From contig JACZSH010000012.1 in NCBI GenBank assembly GCA_022574315.1, positions 1 to 21,104 of the forward strand: a stretch of 21,104 bases of DNA, written 5' to 3'. This DNA is from Chloroflexota bacterium. Lineage in GTDB: Bacteria > Chloroflexota > Dehalococcoidia > Dehalococcoidales > RBG-16-60-22. A model generated the notes under the pieces. That model did no database searches. It was not told the DNA's origin and saw only the letters and a list, made by a program, of their open reading frames with translations. A program made the translations under genes and the position numbers. This document shows, one piece after another, positions 1 to 6,785 of the stretch; the first letter of the stretch is position 1, and each line of letters begins with the position of its first letter.

Positions 1-2
1 CG

Positions 3-302
3 GCGTTGTATCTCTTTGCCGTCGCCTGGGGAATTGCTTTTGGCGGTATGGCTCCCGCCATGGGAACTCTCGCCAGTAGCACCTTTGGCCTGGGGCGTAT
101 CGGCTCGTTACTGGGTGTGCTGGAGGTGGGTCTCGGTATCGGCGCCGCTATCGGCGCCGTGGTCGGCGGGTTTATCTTTGACCTTACCGGCGGTTATTCC
201 CTGGCTTTCCTGCTCGGTGCGGCGGCAACCCTCATCGTAATGCTGGCGGTATCCTTTGTTCATAAGGAGACCGCGCCCTATTCCAGGTCGCTAAACGGGT
301 AG
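3..302 (+). CDS. MFS permease, C-terminal fragment (5' end outside window)
   Basis: The reading frame is open from the window edge to a TAG at 300-302, so this is the tail of a longer gene. About 99 residues are visible. They form strongly hydrophobic, glycine- and alanine-rich segments (LYLFAVAWGIAFGGMAPAMG, then GIGAAIGAVVGGFIFDLTGG, then LAFLLGAAATLIVMLAVSFV) ending in a short polar tail. The GxxxGxxxGG spacing followed by 'F-D-x-T-G-G-Y' is typical of transmembrane helices 10-12 of major facilitator superfamily carriers. The same 'IFDxTG.Y..AF' pattern ends the complete MFS protein at 18571-19800, so the two may be paralogues in the MCT/oxalate-formate-antiporter-like group. The substrate is unknown. 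A TTG at 6 is in frame but cannot be the start of a 12-helix carrier. Confidence 0.8.
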   Translation, partial: ALYLFAVAWGIAFGGMAPAMGTLASSTFGLGRIGSLLGVLEVGLGIGAAIGAVVGGFIFDLTGGYSLAFLLGAAATLIVMLAVSFVHKETAPYSRSLNG

Positions 303-318
303 GGTTGGTTCCCGTTTT
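293..318. terminator. Possible weak bidirectional terminator between convergent genes
   Basis: AAACGGG at 293-299 pairs perfectly with CCCGTTT at 311-317, leaving an 11-nt loop that contains the MFS stop codon. The 3' arm runs into TTTT on the plus strand, and the 5' arm reads as TTT after the stem on the minus strand. It lies between two convergent genes, where a shared terminator is expected. The U-tract is short, so efficiency is uncertain. Confidence 0.4.
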
Positions 319-336
319 ACCGGCCACATCCCCTGG

Positions 337-3003
337 TTATAGCAGGTTCTCCACCAGTTCCCTGGCCAGCGGCCCCGCCTGCTCTTCCGGCAGGCAGTAC
401 TGCATTCGGGTGAACTTTTCCCGGAAGCCGGCTACCGGTTGGGCTACGTCCCGGTCACGGATGATTACCCCGGCGATGAATTCCGCCACCTCTCCGAAAT
501 CGCTTTCCCGCAGGCCGAACCGGGTCATCTCCTGGACGCCCATCCGGAGGCCGCTGCTGGCGGTGAAAGCCTCGTCGTCAGGCAGGGCCTGGTAGTTAAC
601 GATGAGGTTGTTCTTCTCCAGCCTATCCGCCATTTCCACCCCCCTCCCGTACCCCACCCGTAGCACCACCTGGTGGGTCTCGGTAAAATCGACTCCTGGG
701 TCTCCCTCTACCGCTATCCCTTTCTCCTGCAATGCCCGGGCAAAGGCTTTGGCATTAGTCATGACCTGCCTCTGGTAGTCGTCGCCGTAGGCCTCCATCT
801 CGTAAGTCGCCATCAGCAGCCCGAGCAGTGTCCCCGGATGGTGATTGCTCACGCTGCCCGGAAAGACCCGGCGGACGATGCTCTCCCAGAGGTCGAAGTT
901 TTCCGACCCTCCGTTCATATTGCTGGCGATTATCCCCCGCTGCGTGCCGAAGAAAGTCTTGTGAGTGGAGGCGGTAATGATGTCGGCACCTTCCCCCAGT
1001 GGTGACTGGAAGCGGGCACCGAGTAACCCCAGGACGTGCGCCGCGTCGTACATGATTACCGGCCTCGGTTTAGTCGCCGCCGCCGCTTTGGCCAGTTCTC
1101 TCACCGGTTCGGTATGCAGTATCAGGCTCTTACCCAGTATAATCAGTTCCGGCTTATGCTCGGCAATGAGTTCCGCGGCGGTGGCGGCATCTATCCGGTA
1201 AGGGTTATCCCTCATCACCGGAAAATTAATCACCGCCCATCTTTCCGTTACCGGGTCGATAGAGATAAAGTTTCTCAGCGCTCCCATCGGCTGGGCGCTC
1301 AGGTGTCCTCCCCGGCCGATGTGGTGGTTCATCACGCTTCGGAATCTCCGCGGCTCGGCGCGTCGGTCGGCCCGGTTCAGGTAATCCAGCAGGCCGCTGA
1401 ACACGGCGGCGTTGGCCATTTGCCCGCTTATCGGCTTGACTTCCACCTCGCCGCAGCCCAGGAATCCCTGCAGCCTCTCGACCAGTTCCCGTTCCACCCC
1501 GGCGATAAACCCCGTTCCCTGGTAGTAGTAGGTCTCGGCATTGTTTAGTGCCGCCACTCTCCGGTGTTCCGCGTAACGCCCAGCGGGGTCGGCGATGGTC
1601 AGCAGTCTCACCAGCGGCGATGCCGTCTGCTCTGACGGTATCAGGTTGATTGTTTTTCGCTGCCGCCAGGTGTTGTTGTCGATGGTTCGTCTCGCCAGGT
1701 TTCGGATTTTCTCCGTCACCGGCTCCCCGGGCGTCACCGGGACCGGTTCACTTATCATCTCGGGTATCAGCGGTCGGGCGAAAGGGGCCGCTTCGCTGCC
1801 CAGGTGTCTCCGGACAATAACCGCTTCGGCGCTTTTGTCCCTGATTTGCACCCTCACTCTCTGCCCTTCCTTCAGGTCGGCATCGAGGTAGGCCAGGCAT
1901 ATCGTTCTTCGTTCCGGCTCGGTACCTGGCTTCATCCTGGCGCCGGTATTCTCCGTTTTCCAGTAGGGGATAACCGTCCCGCTGGTCACCTTGCCCGCCT
2001 CTTTCCCGTCGGCATAGACCGGGCAGCCGGCACGGGCTACCGCCGGGCCGGTTATCGCCAGCGGCATTATCATTCTGGGCACCTGCCAGCTCTTTTTCGG
2101 GGTTTTCAGATTTTCTTCGGTTCGGGCTTTGACTTCCCTAAACTGTTTCTCCAGTGCTCCCCGCCCGATATAGGCTCCCTTGAGTTTGCTGAAGCTGACC
2201 GCTATTTTGGCGATGGGCAAGGCGAATACTGGAATCTCCCTCCCTTCCTCGTCAATCCCCAGTTCGTGTCCGTACAGAGGCAGACCGGCTTCCAGTCTCA
2301 GGGTATCCCTGGCGCCCAGCCCCACCGGCACGATTCCCGCCTCTTTCCCGGCTTCCAGCAGCTGCTTCCACAGGCGGACGGCGTTCTCGGCGCTCGGGAA
2401 AAGCTCAAAACCTACCGGTTCCCCGGTATATCCTGTCCGCGCTATCGGTATTCTATCGCCCGAAATCTCGGCAATGGCCAGCCGGTTCCGGGTCGGTTCG
2501 GGAAGCAACCTGGCGTCGTCCAGTATTTTCTCCAGCACCGCCTTTGTTCTCGGCCCCTGCAGCGCCAGCATCGCCATTTTCCCGGTGTGGTCTTCCAGGG
2601 TTAGCCTGGGGAAATCTGGCTGGTAGCCCCGGAACCACTCCCGGTCTTTTTCCGTGTTGGCCGCGTTGACCACCAGTAGAAACTCCTTTTCGTCCAGGCG
2701 GTAAAGGTAAGCGTCGTCCACGGCGCCCCCGTGCTCATTGGCGATTATCGTGTACTGGGACTGCCCCGGGGCCAGCGCCGCCGCGTTGTTGGTTAGCACC
2801 CGCTGCAGGAAGGGCAGGGCGTCTTGCCCGCTGATCAGGAACCGCCCCATGTGGGATATGTCGAACAGACCGCCCGATTTCCGGGTCGCCAGGTGCTCGG
2901 TGAGTATTCCTGCCGGGTAGCTGAGGGGCATCTCCCAGCCGCTGAACTCGACCATTTTGGCTCCCAGTCTGATGTGCTCCTCATATAGTGGTGTCCGTTT
3001 CAT
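337..3003 (-). CDS. gcvT-glyA: GcvT-GlyA fusion: aminomethyltransferase (T-protein) plus serine hydroxymethyltransferase
   Basis: One uninterrupted frame of 888 residues holds two complete enzymes. Residues 1 to about 400 are GcvT: GLFDISHMG at 45-53, the folate/catalytic segment GGAVDD at 92-97, RTGYTGE at 189-195, GLGARDTLRLEAGLPL at 228-243, and a C-terminal barrel ending near 400. Extra segments appear around 288-312 and 349-364 compared with ordinary GcvT. Residues about 425-888 are a divergent, archaeal-looking SHMT: NLIPSEQ (453-459), YAE (477-479), SGQMAN (526-531), GGH (565-567), DAAH (653-656), the PLP lysine K682 in STHKTFFG, and SGLRMG (R820). The linker of about 25 residues is proline/glutamate-rich (PEMISEPVPVTPGEPV). 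T-protein makes methylene-THF, and SHMT uses it with glycine to make serine. The start is ATG at 3003 with GGGAGG five bases upstream. Its own promoter lies at 3051-3079. All expected catalytic residues I could check are present in both halves. Confidence 0.95.
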   Translation of the reverse strand: MKRTPLYEEHIRLGAKMVEFSGWEMPLSYPAGILTEHLATRKSGGLFDISHMGRFLISGQDALPFLQRVLTNNAAALAPGQSQYTIIANEHGGAVDDAYLYRLDEKEFLLVVNAANTEKDREWFRGYQPDFPRLTLEDHTGKMAMLALQGPRTKAVLEKILDDARLLPEPTRNRLAIAEISGDRIPIARTGYTGEPVGFELFPSAENAVRLWKQLLEAGKEAGIVPVGLGARDTLRLEAGLPLYGHELGIDEEGREIPVFALPIAKIAVSFSKLKGAYIGRGALEKQFREVKARTEENLKTPKKSWQVPRMIMPLAITGPAVARAGCPVYADGKEAGKVTSGTVIPYWKTENTGARMKPGTEPERRTICLAYLDADLKEGQRVRVQIRDKSAEAVIVRRHLGSEAAPFARPLIPEMISEPVPVTPGEPVTEKIRNLARRTIDNNTWRQRKTINLIPSEQTASPLVRLLTIADPAGRYAEHRRVAALNNAETYYYQGTGFIAGVERELVERLQGFLGCGEVEVKPISGQMANAAVFSGLLDYLNRADRRAEPRRFRSVMNHHIGRGGHLSAQPMGALRNFISIDPVTERWAVINFPVMRDNPYRIDAATAAELIAEHKPELIILGKSLILHTEPVRELAKAAAATKPRPVIMYDAAHVLGLLGARFQSPLGEGADIITASTHKTFFGTQRGIIASNMNGGSENFDLWESIVRRVFPGSVSNHHPGTLLGLLMATYEMEAYGDDYQRQVMTNAKAFARALQEKGIAVEGDPGVDFTETHQVVLRVGYGRGVEMADRLEKNNLIVNYQALPDDEAFTASSGLRMGVQEMTRFGLRESDFGEVAEFIAGVIIRDRDVAQPVAGFREKFTRMQYCLPEEQAGPLARELVENLL

Positions 3004-3050
3004 TTTACCCTCCCGGCATCGAAGACTCGGCTGGTGCTTGCTTGCTCACT

Positions 3051-3079
3051 ATTGTATTGTCTTCGGGATGACTTGTCCA
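3051..3079 (-). promoter_or_regulatory. Sigma70-type promoter of gcvT-glyA
   Basis: On the minus strand TGGACA (3079-3074) is followed by exactly 17 bases and TACAAT (3056-3051); each hexamer matches consensus at 5 of 6. The start site would be near 3044, leaving a leader of about 40 nt with no riboswitch. So the fusion gene appears to be transcribed without direct control by the glycine riboswitch. Confidence 0.6.
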
Positions 3080-3083
3080 TAAA

Positions 3084-3117
3084 CTTGCCGACTTGCCCCG
3101 GACTCCGGGGCTGGCAA
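3084..3117. repeat. Perfect GC-rich hairpin/inverted repeat upstream of the gcvT-glyA promoter
   Basis: GCCCCGG (3095-3101), a 3-nt loop, then CCGGGGC (3105-3111). A further interrupted TTGCC...GGCAA pair flanks it. It sits just upstream of the -35 of the gcvT-glyA promoter. No T-run follows on either strand, so it is not an obvious terminator. It could be an operator or an incidental hairpin. Confidence 0.4.
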
Positions 3118-3173
3118 AGGCACGGCTGGCTCATATTATTCCCGGGTACTGTTTGCACTTGGTGAAATCCATT

Positions 3174-3265
3174 TGTCATTGCGAGGAGCACAGTGACGAA
3201 GCAATCTCTAGCCATTGAATTATCCATATCCATATAGAGTGCTTCGCCTTCGACTCGTAATGACA
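3174..3265. repeat. Dispersed-type imperfect inverted repeat (MITE-like)
   Basis: The left arm begins TGTCATTGCGAGGAGC and continues to GACGAAGCAATCTC (3174-3208). The right arm (3237-3265) reads GAGTGCTTCGCC...CTCGTAATGACA, which is close to the reverse complement of the left arm. The centre (3209-3236) is AT-rich and unique. This 'TGTCATTGCGAG...GAAGCAATCTC' pattern belongs to a class of short repeats that I recall being scattered through many environmental bacterial genomes. It occupies the space between the two divergent glycine transcription units. Confidence 0.65.
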
Positions 3266-3297
3266 TCACCAACCGAAACCGAATCATGCTTATCCCC

Positions 3298-3336
3298 GTC
3301 AAGCTTGACAATCCTCGCCGGCTGTGTTACTAATAT
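3298..3336 (+). promoter_or_regulatory. Promoter of the riboswitch-gcvH-gcvPA-gcvPB operon, with overlapping palindrome
   Basis: A perfect -35 TTGACA is at 3305-3310. The -10 is either TACTAA at 3328-3333 (17-bp spacer) or TAATAT at 3331-3336 (20-bp spacer). Transcription would begin near 3341, right at the 5' edge of the first glycine aptamer, which supports the assignment. The -35 is overlapped by a perfect 12-bp palindrome, GTCAAGCTTGAC (3298-3309), a possible operator. Confidence 0.6.
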
Positions 3337-3343
3337 TATCACT

Positions 3344-3529
3344 CTGGCAGGAGATACCCCGCAAGGGGAGCCGAAGGGGCAAGAGAGACGGGCAAAAGAC
3401 CCGCTTTCTCGAAACTCTCAGGCAAAAGGACTGCCGGAAGTTAAACCTCTGGAGAGACCTGTTAATCAGGTCACCGAAGGGGCAGTTCATCGGAAACGGT
3501 GGGCCATCTCTCAGGTAAGAGGACAGGGG
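3344..3529 (+). promoter_or_regulatory. Tandem glycine riboswitch (two aptamers)
   Basis: Aptamer 1 spans about 3344-3437. Its P1 pairs GGCAG (3346-3350) with CTGCC (3431-3435), and it carries the conserved GCCGAAGGGGCAA and ACTCTCAGGCAAAAGGAC elements. An 8-nt linker (3438-3445) leads to aptamer 2 (3446-3529), with CTGGAGAG, CACCGAAGGGGCA and TCTCTCAGGTAAGAGGACAG. P1 of aptamer 2 pairs CCTCTG (3446-3451) with CAGGGG (3524-3529). The motif, the tandem layout and the position upstream of gcvH fit the gcvT-class glycine riboswitch. The 3' strand of P1 overlaps the first bases of the terminator at 3527-3560, so glycine-stabilised P1 should prevent termination. This is therefore predicted to be an ON switch for glycine degradation. 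Confidence 0.95.
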
Positions 3530-3560
3530 CTAATCTGAATGTTCGGGTTAGCCCTTTTTT
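3527..3560 (+). terminator. Riboswitch expression-platform terminator
   Basis: The stem GGGCTAATCT (3527-3536) pairs with GGGTTAGCCC (3545-3554), including two G-T wobbles. The loop has 8 nt and TTTTTT follows at 3555-3560. Bases 3527-3529 are shared with P1 of the second glycine aptamer, so the terminator and the ligand-bound aptamer exclude each other. Confidence 0.9.
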
Positions 3561-3605
3561 GTCGGGCGGAAGGGGAAAAAACTCTTGGTGAGAGAGGACT
3601 TGAAA

Positions 3606-3992
3606 ATGGATGTCAAAGACTATCGTTTTACCCGCGAGCACGAATGGCTTCGTCCCGAACCGGATAATCTGGGGACGATGGGCATTACCGACTATGCTCA
3701 GTCGCAGCTGGGTGACATCGTTTACCTGGAGCTGCCGGCGGTGGGTACTCAGGTAACCCAGTCCGCTAAAATGGGTGAGATTGAAGCCGTTAAGGCGGTC
3801 ACCGAGTTTTACTCGCCGGCCAGCGGGCGGGTAACCGAGACCAACCAGACTGCTGTCGCCAGTCCCAACCTGGTGAATGAAGACCCCTTCGGCAAAGGGT
3901 GGCTGGTCAGGCTTGAGTTGAGTCAACCCTCGGAACTGGATGCCCTGATGAACTATGATCAGTACCGGCAATTTGTCGCTCGGGAGGTGTGA
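3606..3992 (+). CDS. gcvH: Glycine cleavage system H protein
   Basis: A 128-residue lipoyl carrier that shuttles the aminomethyl group between P-, T- and L-proteins. It starts MDVKDYRFTREHEWLR, the normal H-protein opening. Lipoylation site K63 lies in GEIEAVKAV (canonical ESVKA), followed by SPASG at 70-74 and NLVNEDPFGKGWL at 88-100, all family hallmarks. I chose ATG 3606 because it gives the usual length and has AGAGGA 7 bases upstream. In-frame TTG at 3585 and GTG at 3588 would add only six or seven non-conserved residues. It is the first gene after the glycine riboswitch. gcvPA begins 4 bases after its stop, with the SD inside the gcvH end, so the two genes are probably translationally coupled. 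Confidence 0.96.
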   Translation: MDVKDYRFTREHEWLRPEPDNLGTMGITDYAQSQLGDIVYLELPAVGTQVTQSAKMGEIEAVKAVTEFYSPASGRVTETNQTAVASPNLVNEDPFGKGWLVRLELSQPSELDALMNYDQYRQFVAREV

Positions 3993-3996
3993 AATC

Positions 3997-5313
3997 GTGC
4001 CCTCACCTTATATCCCCAATACCGACGCCGACCGTCGGGCGATGCTGCGGGAGATTGGGGTCGCTTCGGTTAACGAGCTCTTCCGTGACGTGCCGGAAAA
4101 GTTCCTTGACGTTCCGTTCCGCTTGCCTTCGCCTCTCTCCGAACTTGAGCTTAAAGCAGAGCTCAAGCGGATGGCGGATGCTAACGCCAGCCTGGACGAC
4201 TATGCTTGCTTCCTCGGCGCTGGCTTCTACCGGCATTTTATCCCCTCGGTGGTCGGCCACATCACCGGCCGCAGTGAGTTCTATACCGCTTATACCCCGT
4301 ACCAGGCCGAGGTCAGCCAGGGGACGCTGCAGTCCATCTATGAGTATCAGTCGCTGGTCTGCCAGTTGACCGGTATGGAGGTGAGCAACGCCGGTATGTA
4401 CGACGGCAGCACCGCCGCCGCCGAGGCCGCTTTGATGGCCTGCCGGGTTACCGGCAAAAATAAAGTTGATGTCCTGGCGTCGGTAAACCCGCGCTATGTT
4501 GACGTGATGGAAACTTATGCCGGCGGCCAGGCTATCTCTTTACATAAACTACCCTCCGATTTTGAAAGCTTATCTGCCGACTCTGCCTGTCTGGTCGTCC
4601 AGCAGCCCGATTTTTTCGGCTGTCTTGAGGACCTGGCGTCTGTTGCTGCTAAGGCACACGCCGCCGGGGCGTTGCTCGTCGTCATCGCCGACCCCATTTC
4701 CCTGGGCATGTATCGCCCCCCGGCTGATTACGGTGCCGATATCGTCGTCGCCGAGGGGCAGTCGCTGGGCAGCCCGTTGAATTTCGGTGGGCCGGGCCTG
4801 GGTATTTTTACCTGCCGGAATCAATATCTGCGCCAGATGCCGGGGCGGCTCGCCGGACGGACGATGGACTCGCGCGGACGGCCGGGCTACGTGTTGACCA
4901 TGGCTACCCGCGAGCAGCACATCCGCCGTGAGCGGGCTACCTCCAATATCTGCACCAATGAGGCTCTCGTCTCCCTGGCCGCTGCCGTTTACCTGGCGGT
5001 CATGGGAAAAAGCGGTCTGCGTCAGGTGGCCGAGCTTTGCTACCACAAGGCGCACTACGCGGCGGCGGCCATCGCCGACCTCGAAGGCTATTCCCTGGTT
5101 TTCCCGTCCCCCTTCTTCAGGGAGTTTGTCGTCCGCTGTCCGGTATCGCCCCGCCGCATCAACGAGGCTCTTTACCGCCAGAATATCGTCGGCGGCCTCG
5201 ATTTGAGCGAGACGCTACCGGATAGCCTGTTACTCTGCGTCACCGAGATGAACACTAAAAGCGAAATCGACCGGATGGTCGAAGTTATGAAAAAGGTAGG
5301 GGCGGAAAAATGA
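3997..5313 (+). CDS. gcvPA: Glycine dehydrogenase (decarboxylating) subunit 1
   Basis: 438 residues, the usual length for the N-terminal half of split P-protein. With GcvPB it forms the PLP enzyme that decarboxylates glycine and loads aminomethyl onto lipoyl-GcvH. Recognisable family segments include PNTDADRRAML near the start, YTPYQAEVSQGTLQSIYEYQ, NAGMYDGSTAAAEAALMA, and the C-terminal MATREQHIRRERATSNICTN. The start is GTG 3997, supported by GGGAGGTG at 3982-3989 and by the typical opening PSPYIPNTDADR. Upstream in-frame residues belong to the gcvH overlap and are not conserved. The stop overlaps the gcvPB start by 4 bases (ATGA), as expected for stoichiometric subunits. Confidence 0.96.
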   Translation: MPSPYIPNTDADRRAMLREIGVASVNELFRDVPEKFLDVPFRLPSPLSELELKAELKRMADANASLDDYACFLGAGFYRHFIPSVVGHITGRSEFYTAYTPYQAEVSQGTLQSIYEYQSLVCQLTGMEVSNAGMYDGSTAAAEAALMACRVTGKNKVDVLASVNPRYVDVMETYAGGQAISLHKLPSDFESLSADSACLVVQQPDFFGCLEDLASVAAKAHAAGALLVVIADPISLGMYRPPADYGADIVVAEGQSLGSPLNFGGPGLGIFTCRNQYLRQMPGRLAGRTMDSRGRPGYVLTMATREQHIRRERATSNICTNEALVSLAAAVYLAVMGKSGLRQVAELCYHKAHYAAAAIADLEGYSLVFPSPFFREFVVRCPVSPRRINEALYRQNIVGGLDLSETLPDSLLLCVTEMNTKSEIDRMVEVMKKVGAEK

Positions 5314-6746
5314 GGCGCCATTATCTGTTGCCCGATATCAGCGCCCCCGGCCGGACCGGCTGCCGGTTGCCTGATTTAGACGTGACTCCCTCGGCGCTTC
5401 CCTCTGCAGAGATGCTCCGCACCGACCTGGCTTTGCCCGAGGTGAGCGAGGGTGATCTGGTCCGCTATTTCACCGCTTTGAGTGCGCTTAATTACGGCGT
5501 GGATACCGGGTTTTATCCCCTGGGCAGCTGCACCATGAAATACAACCCGAAATGGCACGAGGACGTTGCCCGGCTTCCCGGGTTTGCCTCCGTGCATCCG
5601 CTTCAGCCGGCTGATTCCGTGCCGGGGGCGCTGCGGCTTATCTTCGAACTGCAAAAATACCTCGCCGAAATTACCGGCCTGGCCGTTTCCAGTCTGGCGC
5701 CGATGGCCGGGGCACAGGGCGAGCTGGCCGGTATTCTGATGGTCAGGGCGTACCACCGGAAACGTGGTGAGGCTGCCCGCCGTACCATTCTGGTCCCGGA
5801 CTCCGCTCACGGCACCAATCCGGCCACTGCCGTCATGGGCGGCTTTGGGACGGCGGTGGTACCTTCTGATGCTGACGGTAACCTCGATATAAAGAGCCTT
5901 GATGCCATGATGAATGAGGAAGTCGCCGCCTTGACCCTTACCCTGCCCAATACATTTGGCCTTTTCGACCCTCAAATCCTGGAGATTGCCCGCCTGGTGC
6001 ACCGGCGGGGCGGTCTGCTCTGCGGTGATGGGGCTAATCTTAACTCCCTGCTGGGTAAGGTGAAATTTGGCGACCTTGGTTTCGATTGCGTTCAGTTGAA
6101 CCTCCACAAGACCTTCGCCACCCCTCATGGCGGTGGCGGGCCCGGCGCCGGCCCGGTCTGCGTCAATGACACCCTGGCCCCCTTTTTACCTACCCCTCTG
6201 GTGGTGGCTGATGGGCGGGACCTCTCCTTTGATTCCCCGCCCGATTCTATCGGCCGTCTGGGCGCCGCTTACGGCAACTTCGGTGTTATGGTCAGGGCTT
6301 ATGCCTATATCCGGAGTCTCGGTGCTGAAGGGCTGAAGGAAGTCAGTGAAAACGCCGTCCTCAACGCCAACTATCTGAAAGAAAAATTGAAGAAACATTA
6401 CCACCTGCCCTATGACCGACCCTGCCTGCACGAGGTCGTTCTTTCCGGAAAACGGCAGAAAGTCGACGGCGTCCGAACGCTGGATATCGCCAAGCGCCTG
6501 CTCGACTACGGCTTTCATCCCCCCACCATCTATTTCCCGCTCGTCGTCGAGGAAGCTATCTTGATTGAACCTACCGAGACGGAGAGTAAAGAGACGCTGG
6601 ACGCTTTTGTTGGCGCTATGCTGGAGATTGCCCGTGAGGCCGAAGAAAATCCGGACTTGTTGCGCGGCGCGCCCCATGATACTCCCGTAAACCGCCTCGA
6701 CGAGGCGGCCGCTGCCCGGAAACCGGACCTGCGCTGGAAAATGTGA
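5310..6746 (+). CDS. gcvPB: Glycine dehydrogenase (decarboxylating) subunit 2, PLP-binding
   Basis: 478 residues, the catalytic half of the split P-protein. Motifs in order: DTGFYPLGSCTMKYNPK (65-81), PMAGAQGELAG (131-141), DSAHGTNPAT (164-173), GDGANLN (239-245), the PLP lysine K267 in NLHKTFATPHGGGGPG, and a C-terminal region with HPPTIYFPL and EPTETESKETLD. ATG 5310 overlaps the gcvPA stop. The riboswitch-controlled operon has no L-protein (dihydrolipoyl dehydrogenase) and no lipoate attachment enzyme, so those must be encoded elsewhere. The next gene begins 39 bases later with its own good SD and could be co-transcribed. Confidence 0.96.
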   Translation: MRRHYLLPDISAPGRTGCRLPDLDVTPSALPSAEMLRTDLALPEVSEGDLVRYFTALSALNYGVDTGFYPLGSCTMKYNPKWHEDVARLPGFASVHPLQPADSVPGALRLIFELQKYLAEITGLAVSSLAPMAGAQGELAGILMVRAYHRKRGEAARRTILVPDSAHGTNPATAVMGGFGTAVVPSDADGNLDIKSLDAMMNEEVAALTLTLPNTFGLFDPQILEIARLVHRRGGLLCGDGANLNSLLGKVKFGDLGFDCVQLNLHKTFATPHGGGGPGAGPVCVNDTLAPFLPTPLVVADGRDLSFDSPPDSIGRLGAAYGNFGVMVRAYAYIRSLGAEGLKEVSENAVLNANYLKEKLKKHYHLPYDRPCLHEVVLSGKRQKVDGVRTLDIAKRLLDYGFHPPTIYFPLVVEEAILIEPTETESKETLDAFVGAMLEIAREAEENPDLLRGAPHDTPVNRLDEAAAARKPDLRWKM

Positions 6747-6785
6747 AGGCAGTTTAGGGTATTATTTTAACTTTAGGAGATATAT

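Noticed and set aside
3000..3311. Minus-strand open frame of about 100 codons in the divergent glycine control region
   Set aside because: It crosses the inverted repeat and the mapped promoters, has no homology I recognise, and its composition is that of intergenic DNA.
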